Shown in pieces: positions 39,042 to 47,899 of a stretch of DNA of 64,000 nucleotides. Under the pieces are notes generated by a model. It was not told the origin of the DNA. It did no database searches and saw only the letters and a list, made by a program, of their open reading frames with translations. The position numbers and the translations under genes were made by a program. Origin of the DNA: Paraburkholderia sp. DHOC27 (GTDB lineage Bacteria > Pseudomonadota > Gammaproteobacteria > Burkholderiales > Burkholderiaceae); contig NZ_QVQV01000012.1 of assembly GCF_003429005.1 (NCBI RefSeq), forward strand, positions 62,001-126,000, written 5' to 3'. Within the stretch, counting starts at the first letter, position 1, and every line of letters starts with the position of its first letter.

Positions 39042-39896
39042 ATGGCCAATGAAGCTACCTCACCGGACTCCATCGCGGTCGCGGAACGCGTGCGCGAATT
39101 GATGAGCCGTCATGGCATCGGCAAACGGCAACAGACCACCGAACTGTGCCGCATCCTCGATCTGAGCTTTTCGCAGGGGCACCGCAAGCTGCGCGGCAAT
39201 AGTCCGTGGACGCTTTCGCAGATCAAGAAAGTCGCCGAGGTGTTCGGCGAACCGGCCGCGCAACTGTTCGGCGCGCAATCGCTCGATCCCGGCATGGTGG
39301 GCGCCATCGCGCAGGAAGCGGTGTTTTGCATCGGCCCTGTGGAACTGGCCTGCACGGCATGGGTGGGCGCGGCGCTCGAACCGGGCTCGCGTCCCGAGTT
39401 CATCGCCTATTCGAAACAGGGGCAATGGCGGGTGACGCGCCACGACGGCGCGCTCTATCAAAGCGCGTACGAAGTGCACAAGATCGAAATCTATCCGCGC
39501 CGTGGCGAGGTGGATAAACCGCTGATCGCGGTGGTGGATGACGACCAGGCCTCCGCGGACAATCTGCGCGACTACCTCGAACGCAGCGGCTTCGCGGCGA
39601 TGGCCATCTACGGTCTCGCGGCCTTTCACGAGCAGTTGCAAAGCCAGGTGTTCGACGGCGTGGTGATCGACTGGCTGTTCGGCAACCAGACTTCAGCGGC
39701 GGCGATTCGCGCCGTGCGCGCCTCCGAGAATCCCGACGCGCCGCTGTTCGTGCTGACCGGCGAGCTGCTCACCGGCAAGGCGAGTGAGTCGGAGATCAGC
39801 GAAGTCATCCGTAACTTCAATGTAGCCTGCTACGAAAAACCGGCGCGCATGGCGATTCTGGTGGCCGATCTGTCCAAGCGGCTGAACCGCGCCTGA
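39042..39896 (+). CDS. BetR-type DNA-binding domain fused to receiver domain
   Basis: A 284-residue protein. Residues about 12-78 look like a BetR/helix-turn-helix domain (T-T-E-L-C-R-I-L-D-L-S-F-S-Q-G-H-R-K-L). A linker domain of unknown type follows (about 90-155). The C-terminal receiver (about 160-280) has acidic residues 166-168 (D-D-D), phosphorylation site Asp210 in V-V-I-D-W-L-F, and a Lys in Y-E-K-P. DNA binding at the N-terminus before the receiver is the reverse of the usual order. It is convergent with the gene for a hybrid histidine kinase 28 bases away, which is its likely partner. The genes it controls are unknown. Confidence 0.82.
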   Translation: MANEATSPDSIAVAERVRELMSRHGIGKRQQTTELCRILDLSFSQGHRKLRGNSPWTLSQIKKVAEVFGEPAAQLFGAQSLDPGMVGAIAQEAVFCIGPVELACTAWVGAALEPGSRPEFIAYSKQGQWRVTRHDGALYQSAYEVHKIEIYPRRGEVDKPLIAVVDDDQASADNLRDYLERSGFAAMAIYGLAAFHEQLQSQVFDGVVIDWLFGNQTSAAAIRAVRASENPDAPLFVLTGELLTGKASESEISEVIRNFNVACYEKPARMAILVADLSKRLNRA

Positions 39897-39924
39897 GTGC
39901 GCCTTGCACGCGCGGCCGCTGCGC

Positions 39925-41724
39925 TTACACCGTGCTACGCGCCGCCAGCGCACGCTGCAACACGCCGCGCAGATCCTCGTAATGCACCGGCTTCACGAGG
40001 TACTCGAAGAACGGTGATGTGCCCGTGGGCGGCGCTTCCGGCGCGTACGCACTGATGGCGATGACCGGCACGCCCGCGGACGGCCCGCTGCGCGACGCGA
40101 ACTCGCTGAAGAACGTGTAGCCGTCCTGATCGGGCATGTGCAGGTCCAGCAGCACGGCATCGCAGCGCCGCATATCGAGCCAGTCGAGCGCCTCGTGCGC
40201 ACTGCCCACGGCCACCGCGCCGTAGCCCATGTGCATGATCATTTCGCACAGCGACTCGCGAATCGACGCGTTGTCGTCCACTACCAGCACCTGCGAGTGC
40301 AAATCGTCTGACACGTGTGGCGGCCTTGCGCCAGGCGTCTCGGCGGGTTCGACCGGCCCCACCGGAATGGTCACGGTGAAGGTGGTCCCCTCGCCCACCT
40401 TGCTTTCCACGGCAACACTGCCGCCAAACAGTTTCAGCAATCCCTGCACGATGGCGAGCCCCATGCCCGCGCCTTCGAAGCGCCGCGTGCGCGAACCGTC
40501 GAGTTGCGTAAATTCCTTGAACATCAACGGCAACTGCCCGGGCGGCACACCGGGCCCCGTGTCGCTCACGGCAATGGTCAGCACTGCCAGCCGTTGCGCG
40601 AGACGCACCCGCACCGAGCCCTTCTCCGTATAACGAATGGCGTTGGTGACGAGGTTGCTGACGATCTGACGAATGCGGTGCGGGTCGGAATCCACGGGCC
40701 CGCTCAGACCGGTGGCTTCGCTTGCGAGCGTGAGGCCACGCGCCTGCGCGGCGGGCGTATGTTCGTCGATGATGGAAGCGAGCAGCTCACGCGGGTCGAA
40801 CTGCTCGTAGCGCAATTCGAGCTTGCCCGCGCCGAGCCGCGCGTAGTCGGTCAGATCGCGCATCTGCGCTTCGAGATGGCGCGCCGCGCTCTCGAGCCGC
40901 TGGATCACCTTGCGGTCAGCCTCGGACTGAAAATTGAAGCCGAGCAATTCGATCGACGACACGATGGCGTGCAGCGGCGTGCGCAGCTCGTGACTGATCA
41001 TGCCGAGAAACGCGTCCTTCGCGAGACTCGCTTCGCGCGCCGCCTGGCTCGCCTGATGTTCGGCGTCGAGCGCGGCGCGCTGCTGACGAATCAGGCGGCT
41101 GCGGCGACGGCCATTCACCACCAGCAGCAGCGTCGCGGCGGTGGAGAGCATCAGCAGCATCACCCCCGCCGCGAACAGCATGCGGCGCTTGTCGATGAAG
41201 TCGCGGCTGATCGCCTCGCGGTCAGCGACATCGGCAAAGCGCCGGCTGAGCGCGATATCGTTGACTTCCTGCCAGTGATCGCGCAGCGCGGTCACGATGC
41301 GATCAATATGACGCGGGTCCTGCGGCACTTCTTCGAAGTCGGGTTCGAGCGTGTCGAGCACCGACTCCAGCGTGCGAATTTCGTCCTGCTGACGCTGCAA
41401 GAGCGCCATCTGTTCCGTGAGGGTCTGCGTGGAACCGGCCATCACGTGCAGCTTCGACTGCAACACTTCGTAGCGCAACTGCAACCGTGGATAGTCCAGG
41501 TCGGAGCCATTGCGATACAGCAGCAACTGGTTTTCGAGGCGCGCATAGGCAATCTGCAACTGTGCCGCATCCCAGTAGAAACCGTCGTACGTGCCCGTCA
41601 GCAACGCCGTGGCGCGCGGGTTGTACAGATTCGCATACAGCAGATAGCCGATCGCCCCAACCGGCGCCGCCAGCGCCGTGGCCCAAAGCACCGCCAGCAG
41701 CCAGCGACGCAGCCGGTGCGGCAT
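39925..41724 (-). CDS. Hybrid sensor histidine kinase with C-terminal receiver
   Basis: A 599-residue inner-membrane kinase. Membrane helices at about 8-31 and 182-204 enclose a mostly helical, coiled-coil-prone periplasmic sensor of some 150 residues. HisKA follows with His245 in M-I-S-H-E-L-R-T-P-L, then HATPase with N-L-V-T-N-A-I-R-Y, D-T-G-P-G-V and G-A-G-M-G-L-A-I. The C-terminal receiver has Asp527 in L-L-D-L-H-M-P-D and the Lys in L-V-K-P. The ATG overlaps the stop of the upstream gene (TAATG), showing translational coupling with the periplasmic protein. An ATG 10 codons earlier is possible but has no ribosome site. Confidence 0.9.
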   Translation of the reverse strand: MPHRLRRWLLAVLWATALAAPVGAIGYLLYANLYNPRATALLTGTYDGFYWDAAQLQIAYARLENQLLLYRNGSDLDYPRLQLRYEVLQSKLHVMAGSTQTLTEQMALLQRQQDEIRTLESVLDTLEPDFEEVPQDPRHIDRIVTALRDHWQEVNDIALSRRFADVADREAISRDFIDKRRMLFAAGVMLLMLSTAATLLLVVNGRRRSRLIRQQRAALDAEHQASQAAREASLAKDAFLGMISHELRTPLHAIVSSIELLGFNFQSEADRKVIQRLESAARHLEAQMRDLTDYARLGAGKLELRYEQFDPRELLASIIDEHTPAAQARGLTLASEATGLSGPVDSDPHRIRQIVSNLVTNAIRYTEKGSVRVRLAQRLAVLTIAVSDTGPGVPPGQLPLMFKEFTQLDGSRTRRFEGAGMGLAIVQGLLKLFGGSVAVESKVGEGTTFTVTIPVGPVEPAETPGARPPHVSDDLHSQVLVVDDNASIRESLCEMIMHMGYGAVAVGSAHEALDWLDMRRCDAVLLDLHMPDQDGYTFFSEFASRSGPSAGVPVIAISAYAPEAPPTGTSPFFEYLVKPVHYEDLRGVLQRALAARSTV

Positions 41725-42275
41725 TACTTGACGATCAAGGACTTGATTTGCCATACGAATTTCGCGTCCGTGGCGGGTCCTGAGAGTTCGGTGGGAAACG
41801 CGTCGCGCGGATAGATCAGGAACAGCGGGCCGAAGTCGCTGATTTCGAGGCGCTTGCCGTTCATGCTATACGCAACCACGACGCCGTAGCGATCGCAATC
41901 CGCCAAAGGAATGGTTTCGGTGTAATCGTCGAGCGTCTGCACCTCGATCTGGGTGCCGTGGGCGCCCGCCTGCCTGAGCACGTCGGAAAGCAGCGGGCCC
42001 GTGAAAGTGGCGCGGGCGGTCCAGCGCGTCGAGGTGGTGATGGAGTGCGCCGGCAACGCGAGCAGTTGCGCCTGCGTGAAGTGATAGACCGCGCGATGCT
42101 CGCCGCTGGCCGCTCCGTTCGTCTGGTTCGTCTCATTCGTCACGGCGATCTTGCCCATCACGTCGAGCGACATGGAACTGGCCGCCGAACTGGCCTGTGC
42201 GCTGCCGACCAGCAGCGCCATGAAGAAACACCCCGCCCAGCGTATGCTGGTCTCGTATCCGTACCGCATTCCCAA
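41724..42275 (-). CDS. Periplasmic sulfite-oxidase-fold (molybdopterin-binding-like) protein
   Basis: A 183-residue protein with a signal peptide (W-A-G-C-F-F-M-A-L-L-V-G-S-A-Q-A) and one domain resembling the oxidoreductase molybdopterin-binding fold (F-T-G-P-L-L-S-D-V-L-R-Q-A-G and D-D-Y-T-E-T-I-P-L-A-D). It is much shorter than sulfite oxidase or MsrP. The only Cys of the mature part is in A-D-C-D, not where the molybdenum ligand is expected, so it probably does not carry an active centre. It is coupled by TAATG to the hybrid kinase, so a role as periplasmic ligand-binding partner is a reasonable but untested inference. Confidence 0.72.
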   Translation of the reverse strand: MGMRYGYETSIRWAGCFFMALLVGSAQASSAASSMSLDVMGKIAVTNETNQTNGAASGEHRAVYHFTQAQLLALPAHSITTSTRWTARATFTGPLLSDVLRQAGAHGTQIEVQTLDDYTETIPLADCDRYGVVVAYSMNGKRLEISDFGPLFLIYPRDAFPTELSGPATDAKFVWQIKSLIVK

Positions 42276-42392
42276 CGCCCCTTCGTTGCCTTGTTGTTCT
42301 GTCGCGCCCGCAGGCGCGGCTTGAATTGTGCCTGCTTTTTTTACCTGAACTTTGGGCGATTTTCGCAGGCTTTTTTGCCTGCAACGGCGCCG

Positions 42393-44057
42393 TCACTCCA
42401 CCGCGCTTGCGCCTTGCAGATGGCTGGCCGCGCGCTGCGATGCGACCACGATCAGCTTGAGCGTCGCCCGCGTCGCGCCCACGAAAAGCTTGCGCGCGGC
42501 GCGCTCGTCGAACTTCTCGAAATCGACTTCCGTGAGGATCACGCACGGCGCCGATTGTCCCTTGAAACGGTAGATCGACTCCAGCAATACATCGCCCTCG
42601 CGATACTCCGGGTTGCCAAACAGATCGTACTTGCCAGTGAAGCTGCGCAGCCGGTGCGGGCCGAGTTGATCGAGCGCGGTCAGCGCCGAACCGTCGCGGC
42701 CACGAAACGACAGCACCGCGATGTCCTGCTTGCGAAATCCCAGCGAGAGCGCCTGGGTAATCGCGCGCTTGGTGGCCTCGATGCAGCTTTGGCCGGTGGG
42801 CGTTTCGTCGTAGGTGGAGAGCGAAATATCGGAGCCGTCGAACGGACTGCCCGACGCGAGCCCCGCAGCCAGCGGCACCGAGCCGCCCACCACATTGCGC
42901 ACGTAGTCGAGGATGTCGCGCGGGCTGCGATAGTTGGTGGTTTCCTTGAGCGTGGTCCAGCCAGGCAGATCGACGGGCGGCCGCATGTAGAGATTTTGCA
43001 GCGGATCTTCGAGCCACCACCAGGCCGCGCCCGGCCGCAGCAGCCGCGCGAGCGCGTCCACCCATGTCTGCTGGAAGTCTTGTCCCTCATCGACGATCAA
43101 TACGTCGAACTGCCAGCGCGCGTCGATCGGCGTGGCAGCAAAACCCTCTTCCAGTTGATCGAAAATGTCCGCAGCCTGGAAGTCGGGCGCGCGGCCAGCG
43201 TCGCGCAGCACCCAGTCGCACAACTGGTGATAGTTGGCCACTTTCGCCTCGGGCGGCGCGACGCGCGCAATGTGATCGGCGAGCGGCCGGTTGAAGCACA
43301 CATACAGCGGCCGCGCGCCCCGTGCGACTGCATCGGCCATGACCTGCACCGCGAGCTGGGTTTTGCCGGAGCCCGCCGTGCCGATCACGCGCAGACGAAA
43401 CGGTTCGAATTCGAGCCGCCGCGCCCACGTAGCGAGACCACCGGCGAGCCGCGTGACGAGCGTGCCAGCCTGGCCGACCAGCGCGCTCGCATCGGGCGTC
43501 AAGGCGAGTTCGTCGGCAAGAAAATGATGAATCTTCGCCGCGCAGGCAAGCCGCGCTTCATCAGCCGGCAGCGCCTCACGAATGATGGCGGCGAGCCGGT
43601 CCTTGCGCGTGGCATCCACGATGCGGGCCGGATTCACACCGGCGATGGCCGCGTCCTTGACGGTATGGTCCGGGCAATACAGCAGTTCCTCGATGAAGTA
43701 CGTGCCCGCGCCGAAGGCAGCGGTAAAGCGCCGATGCATGCCTTCGATGGTGCGTGCGAGCGCCACCGCGACATTGCGTTCTGTCTGCAGATAGACCTTC
43801 ACGAGCCCCTTGGGCGTCTCGCGCAGGAAGCCGGTTTTCTGCTCGACGATCATCACGCGCCCGGACGGGCTGACGATCACGAAATCGGCTTCGCCGAACA
43901 CGGAAAAGCCCTGATTCAGGCGGGTCCAGTGCACGCCGTGATAGACGGTGTAATCATCCGGCAACGCGCCTTCGAGCAGCGTGAGGGTCTCGCGCTCGCG
44001 CGCGGCGGCGCCGGTGGCGGCGAGATTTTTCCAGTCGTCGGGGACAATGCGGGCCAT
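42393..44057 (-). CDS. NERD nuclease domain fused to UvrD-like helicase
   Basis: A 554-residue cytoplasmic protein. Residues about 20-130 look like a NERD nuclease domain: Asp58 in G-E-A-D-F and Glu72-x-Lys74 in V-E-Q-K-T give the D-ExK metal site. The rest is a superfamily 1 helicase core with Walker A G-T-A-G-S-G-K-T (226-233), Walker B D-E-G-Q-D (323-327) and the late motif V-G-A-T-R-A. The helicase is shorter than UvrD, lacking large 2B insertions. DNA repair or defence are both possible roles. It stands alone, with no methylase or other defence genes next to it. I use the ATG at 44055-44057. Confidence 0.83.
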   Translation of the reverse strand: MARIVPDDWKNLAATGAAARERETLTLLEGALPDDYTVYHGVHWTRLNQGFSVFGEADFVIVSPSGRVMIVEQKTGFLRETPKGLVKVYLQTERNVAVALARTIEGMHRRFTAAFGAGTYFIEELLYCPDHTVKDAAIAGVNPARIVDATRKDRLAAIIREALPADEARLACAAKIHHFLADELALTPDASALVGQAGTLVTRLAGGLATWARRLEFEPFRLRVIGTAGSGKTQLAVQVMADAVARGARPLYVCFNRPLADHIARVAPPEAKVANYHQLCDWVLRDAGRAPDFQAADIFDQLEEGFAATPIDARWQFDVLIVDEGQDFQQTWVDALARLLRPGAAWWWLEDPLQNLYMRPPVDLPGWTTLKETTNYRSPRDILDYVRNVVGGSVPLAAGLASGSPFDGSDISLSTYDETPTGQSCIEATKRAITQALSLGFRKQDIAVLSFRGRDGSALTALDQLGPHRLRSFTGKYDLFGNPEYREGDVLLESIYRFKGQSAPCVILTEVDFEKFDERAARKLFVGATRATLKLIVVASQRAASHLQGASAVE

Positions 44058-44220
44058 GCGATGCCTCGTCACATTCGGGTGCGCTCATTGTACGCAACGC
44101 ATGGGGCTTTCTGGCGGCTGGCGCGGGCTGTGTTTGATGCACCGCGTCGGGCCCGCAGCACGGTCCATCCGGTCTGGCTGACAAGAAATCGTGCGCTGCA
44201 TCGTGTATCGTTAGCGGCTG

Positions 44221-44253
44221 AGTGCCAAATGAGCGCCGAATGAGCGCCACATG
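44221..44253. repeat. Three 11-base tandem repeats
   Basis: AGTGCCAAATG, AGCGCCGAATG and AGCGCCACATG follow each other without gap, and a fourth decayed unit AGCCCCA follows. The array lies about 70 bases upstream of the glutathione transferase gene. The 11-base period fits one helix turn rather than codons. Function unknown. Confidence 0.6.
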
Positions 44254-44321
44254 AGCCCCACACCAGCGGCACGCGCGCCGCAGCGCAGGCGGCTGGCCCA
44301 ACGAACAAAGAGGATTACCGG

Positions 44322-44948
44322 ATGATTACGATCTGGGGACGTGCCAACTCGGTCAACGTCCAAAAAGTATTGTGGTGTTGCGACGAACTGGTGCTGCCGT
44401 ACGAGCGCATCGACGCGGGTATGCAATTCGGCCGCAACAACGAGCCGGATTATCTGGCGATGAATCCGAATGCGCGCATTCCGACGCTGGTCGACGGCGA
44501 TTTTGTGCTGTGGGAATCGAACTCGATCCTGCGCTATCTGGTGATGGAGTACGGTGCCGCAAGCCCGCTCTACCCGAGCGAGCCGAAGCAGCGCGCCAGC
44601 ATCGACCGCTGGCTGGACTGGTCGCTCTCCACGCTGCAACCGGCCGAGCGCCCGGTGTTCTGGGCCGTGGTCCGCACGCCCGAGGCCGAGCGCGACACCG
44701 CCAAACTCGCCAGCGATCTCGCCGCTGTGACGCTGCTCTGGAAACTGGTGGACAACCATCTCCAGGCGCGCTTTTTCCTCGAAGGCGAACAGTGCACGCT
44801 GGCGGACATCGTGATTGGCGCATACGCGAAACGCTGGTTCGGGCTGGACGGAGTTGAACGGCCGCCGTTGCCGAATCTCGAACGCTGGTACACGCGCCTC
44901 TCCACGCGCACTGGCTTCAAGAAGTACGTCGACTTCCCGCTGACCTGA
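44322..44948 (+). CDS. Glutathione S-transferase
   Basis: A 208-residue glutathione transferase-like protein with an N-terminal thioredoxin-fold domain (about 1-80), including the glutathione-binding turn N-A-R-I-P-T-L and the W-E-S-N-S-I-L-R-Y-L motif, and a helical C-terminal domain. In the N-terminal loop the catalytic position falls in G-R-A-N-S-V-N-V-Q-K, suggesting a Ser or Asn rather than Tyr type. The substrate is unknown. AAAGAGG upstream supports the start. Its stop overlaps the next start (TGATG), so the two are translated together. Confidence 0.9.
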   Translation: MITIWGRANSVNVQKVLWCCDELVLPYERIDAGMQFGRNNEPDYLAMNPNARIPTLVDGDFVLWESNSILRYLVMEYGAASPLYPSEPKQRASIDRWLDWSLSTLQPAERPVFWAVVRTPEAERDTAKLASDLAAVTLLWKLVDNHLQARFFLEGEQCTLADIVIGAYAKRWFGLDGVERPPLPNLERWYTRLSTRTGFKKYVDFPLT

Positions 44949-46555
44949 TGAGCCGCGATATCGCCAGCACGCTTGCCACCGCACAACAGAAGTTCACCGC
45001 TGGTCACTACGCGGAAGCCGAAGCCCTGTTGCAGCAGATTCTCGCGCTCGATCCGCAGCACGGCGAGGCGCTCGAAGGGCTCGGCTATATCGCCGCCAAA
45101 CAGGGCGATCACGCGGGCGCGGCGGAATACCTGCTGCGCGCCGTGCAGAACATGGATGCCTCCGCCGAGCAGTTGCAGCTCGCCGCCCACGTCTGCCAGC
45201 TTGCCGAACGTCACGTGGATGCCGCCGCGCTGTACGAACGCAGCCTCGTGCGCGCGCCGGATCACGCGCCGTCATTGCACGCGGCGGCGTTGTCGCTGGC
45301 GAAAATCGGTGAGCACCAACGGGCGTTGCAGTATTTCGAGCGTCTCACGAGCCGTCATCCACGGCTGGCCGAGGTGCATTACAACAAAGGCACGCTGCTC
45401 GGGCTGCTGGGCCGCTACGACGACGAGATGGCGGCTTATCGGCAAGCCATTGCGTGCAAGCCCGACTTCGTGCGCGCCTACGTCAATCTCGGCGTGGCGC
45501 TACGCGATCAGCACCGCTTCGACGAGGCCTTGCAGCAGTTCAAGAAAGCGCTCGCCATTGATGCCAACGACGCCGGCGCGCGTACCAATCGCGCCCAGAC
45601 CAACCTGCTGCTGGGCGAGTTCGAACATGGCTGGCGCGAATATGAATGGCGCTGGCGCGACGGCACGGATAGCCACGGCTTCCCTGCCGCGACGCTTTGG
45701 ACCGGTACCCAGCCGCTCGCCGGCAAGACTGTGCTGGTGCACCACGAGCAGGGGTTCGGCGACACGCTGCAATTCGTGCGCTTTACGGATCGGCTGAGCG
45801 CCGCCGGCGCACGGGTGATTCTGCGGGTGCAGGACGCGCTGCTGGCGTTGTTGCGCGACTACCCGGGCGTGGCCGAAGTGATTGGCGCAAGCGCGCCGCC
45901 ACCACCGTTCGACTATCACATTCCGCTGATGAGTCTCGCTTTCGCGCTGAAGGTTCGTGCGGCGGATCTGGCGGTGCATGCGTCTTCGTCTTCCACGTCC
46001 GCTAAATCTTCCGCGCCGCACGCCTATCTGCACGCGGACCCTGTGCGCGTCGCGGCGTGGCGCGAACTGCTGGGCGAGCGCACGCGGCGGCTGCGCGTCG
46101 GCGTGGTGTGGTCGGGCAGTCGCACGCATCTGAACGACCGCAATCGCTCGATGCCTCTTGCCCTGCTAGACACCTTGTTCGCCGCAAACACCGAGTTCGT
46201 CTCGTTGCAACCGGACGTGCGTGACGACGACCGCGCGTACCTCGCGCAACTCGTCGAGGCCGGCGTGATGCGCGATTTCACGGCGCGGCTGGAAAGCTTC
46301 GCCGATACCGCCGCGCTAATCACGCAACTTGACTTGGTGATTGCCGTCGACACCGCCGTTGCCCATCTCGCGGCGGCACTCGGCAAACCCGTGTGGATCG
46401 CCTTGCCGTTCACGCCGGACTGGCGCTGGCAAATGACGCGCGACGACAGCCCGTGGTATCCGGGCATGCGATTGTTTCGCCAAAGCGTGCGCGGCGACTG
46501 GTCGAACGTGGTGACAGAACTCAGGGCCGCGCTCGATGGGTTTCAGGCGGAATAA
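44948..46555 (+). CDS. TPR protein with glycosyltransferase-like C-terminus
   Basis: A 535-residue protein. Residues about 1-215 are a run of tetratricopeptide repeats (A-E-A-L-L-Q-Q-I-L-A-L-D-P, Y-N-K-G-T-L-L-G-L-L-G-R-Y-D-D-E-M, and similar), usually a protein-binding scaffold. Residues about 240-530 resemble a GT-B transferase half of the ADP-heptose/O-GlcNAc type, with H-H-E-Q-G-F-G-D-T-L-Q-F near the start and V-I-A-V-D-T-A-V-A-H-L-A-A-A-L-G-K-P-V-W near the end. This layout is common in proteobacteria; glycosyltransferase activity is not proven. No signal peptide. It is coupled by TGATG to a glutathione transferase. Confidence 0.83.
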   Translation: MSRDIASTLATAQQKFTAGHYAEAEALLQQILALDPQHGEALEGLGYIAAKQGDHAGAAEYLLRAVQNMDASAEQLQLAAHVCQLAERHVDAAALYERSLVRAPDHAPSLHAAALSLAKIGEHQRALQYFERLTSRHPRLAEVHYNKGTLLGLLGRYDDEMAAYRQAIACKPDFVRAYVNLGVALRDQHRFDEALQQFKKALAIDANDAGARTNRAQTNLLLGEFEHGWREYEWRWRDGTDSHGFPAATLWTGTQPLAGKTVLVHHEQGFGDTLQFVRFTDRLSAAGARVILRVQDALLALLRDYPGVAEVIGASAPPPPFDYHIPLMSLAFALKVRAADLAVHASSSSTSAKSSAPHAYLHADPVRVAAWRELLGERTRRLRVGVVWSGSRTHLNDRNRSMPLALLDTLFAANTEFVSLQPDVRDDDRAYLAQLVEAGVMRDFTARLESFADTAALITQLDLVIAVDTAVAHLAAALGKPVWIALPFTPDWRWQMTRDDSPWYPGMRLFRQSVRGDWSNVVTELRAALDGFQAE

Positions 46556-46656
46556 ACGGCAGCGGGCAAGGTCCGACGCCGGCACGGTCGCGGCGCCCCC
46601 GAAGTACCTTGAAAACCGCTTTCGAGGCGCCCTCCACGCGCCCGGACGATGACCTT

Positions 46657-46662
46657 TATAAT
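46657..46662 (+). promoter_or_regulatory. Perfect -10 hexamer six bases before zur
   Basis: TATAAT at 46657-46662 with ATG at 46669. If used, transcription would start at or next to the start codon. No good -35 element is at the right distance (the hexamer at 46634-46639 is CACGCG). Confidence 0.35.
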
Positions 46663-46668
46663 CGACGT

Positions 46669-47304
46669 ATGAAGAACGCCAAGCCCTCTGCGGTCGCCGA
46701 ACCGGCCGCCGCTGCTCACGACACCGTCCACGCGGCGAAACACGCGCCTGCGCACGGTCACGGCCATGCCGACGACCACGGTCATCAGCACGACCAGGCG
46801 CACGATCATGCGCACGCCGCCACGCCGGAGGCCGCGCTGGTCATGGCGGAAGAGTATTGCCGGGAACGCGGGGAAAAGCTGACGCCGATCCGCCGCAAGG
46901 TGCTGGAACTGCTGCTGGCCTCCGGGCGCGCCACCAAGGCGTATTCGCTGCTCGACGACATGCGCCAGATCCACCCCGGCTCGGCGCCTCCAACGGTGTA
47001 CCGGGCGCTCGATTTTCTGCTTTCAGCGGGGCTGGTGCATCGGATCGAATCGATCAACGCATTCACGGTATGCCACGATCTGACGCAATGTCAGCATGGC
47101 ATCCTGGTGGTTTGCCAGCAATGCGGCAACGTCACGGAACTGCATCAACCGAAGCTGCGCCAGGCACTGGTGGCGCAGATCGAAGACGCGGGGTATCGCC
47201 TCGCCAGTGACGAAATCGAATTGAAGGGTCTGTGTTCCGCCTGCCAGGCCGCCGAGGCGGCGCAGCATGCGCAGGCAGCCCAGCAGCCCGCGCCGGAAGC
47301 CTGA
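46669..47304 (+). CDS. zur: Fur-family zinc uptake regulator with histidine-rich N-terminus
   Basis: A 211-residue Fur-family repressor. The core (about 55-195) has the winged helix (K-L-T-P-I-R-R-K-V-L-E-L-L and P-P-T-V-Y-R-A-L-D-F-L) and two metal-binding CxxC pairs, V-C-Q-Q-C and L-C-S-A-C, for the structural zinc. The divergent C-rich type and the T-V-C-H-D-L-T-Q-C-Q-H block favour Zur over Fur. The first 50 residues are unusual: a tail with about 13 histidines alternating with Asp, Gly and Ala, which could bind extra zinc. A TATAAT sits 6 bases before the ATG, so the message may be leaderless. Confidence 0.86.
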   Translation: MKNAKPSAVAEPAAAAHDTVHAAKHAPAHGHGHADDHGHQHDQAHDHAHAATPEAALVMAEEYCRERGEKLTPIRRKVLELLLASGRATKAYSLLDDMRQIHPGSAPPTVYRALDFLLSAGLVHRIESINAFTVCHDLTQCQHGILVVCQQCGNVTELHQPKLRQALVAQIEDAGYRLASDEIELKGLCSACQAAEAAQHAQAAQQPAPEA

Positions 47305-47488
47305 GCGGGATAACGCCGGGGCAAAATGCCGAGAGACGCATTGGCAAAGCCGCGGCAACACCCACGCAACGCGCAGGCAACTCTCCCAGCCAATCCCGAG
47401 CCCCCAAAGGCAACCCCGAGTCAAAAGAGCGACGACACCCCCGCGTCAGTCCGGGAGGACCGACACGTTGGCGCGTAGCTCGCGCACT

Positions 47489-47899
47489 TCAACCCGCGGC
47501 GCGGGCGGCAATCTCGTCGTGCAGCAGGGAGACCAGTTCGTCGGCTCGCGCCGGTTTGGTCATGAAATGCTGGAAGCCTTCGCCGATGCTGCGCAAGCGG
47601 TAAGCATCGTCGGTGTGTCCGGTCAGCGCTACGGCCACCGCCGGGGCGTGATTGCCGCGAATCTCGTGATCGCGTAGCCGCTGGATCAGATAGAAGCCGT
47701 CCATACAGGGCAGTTCCAGATCGCAGACCACCGCATCCGGTAACACTCGCAGCGCCGTTTCGACGCCCTCTTCCGCATCCGCCACCGCGACGACATGCGC
47801 GCCCTCCGACTCAAGCAACAGCGTCAACGATTCCCGGCTTTCCGGGTCATCTTCGACGAGCACGATCGTTGCCTGGTCGAGTCTCAACACTCCGTTCAT
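47489..47899 (-). CDS. Stand-alone receiver-domain response regulator
   Basis: A 136-residue protein that is one receiver domain: acidic pair in V-L-V-E-D-D-P-E, phosphorylation Asp in V-V-C-D-L-E-L-P-C-M-D-G, and Lys in M-T-K-P. It has no DNA-binding or enzymatic output domain, so it probably works through protein contacts or as part of a phosphorelay. The ATG at 47897-47899 is chosen; an extra 21 codons upstream look non-coding. No kinase gene is adjacent. It is convergent with zur. Confidence 0.85.
   Translation of the reverse strand: MNGVLRLDQATIVLVEDDPESRESLTLLLESEGAHVVAVADAEEGVETALRVLPDAVVCDLELPCMDGFYLIQRLRDHEIRGNHAPAVAVALTGHTDDAYRLRSIGEGFQHFMTKPARADELVSLLHDEIAARAAG

Noticed and set aside
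38717..39052. A 111-residue open frame before the BetR/receiver gene
   Set aside because: Composition is not gene-like, there is no ribosome site, and it overlaps the promoter region and start of the downstream gene.
42393..44057. Part of a restriction or multi-gene defence island
   Set aside because: Neighbours are signalling and metabolic genes; no methylase, toxin, integrase or transposase is seen.
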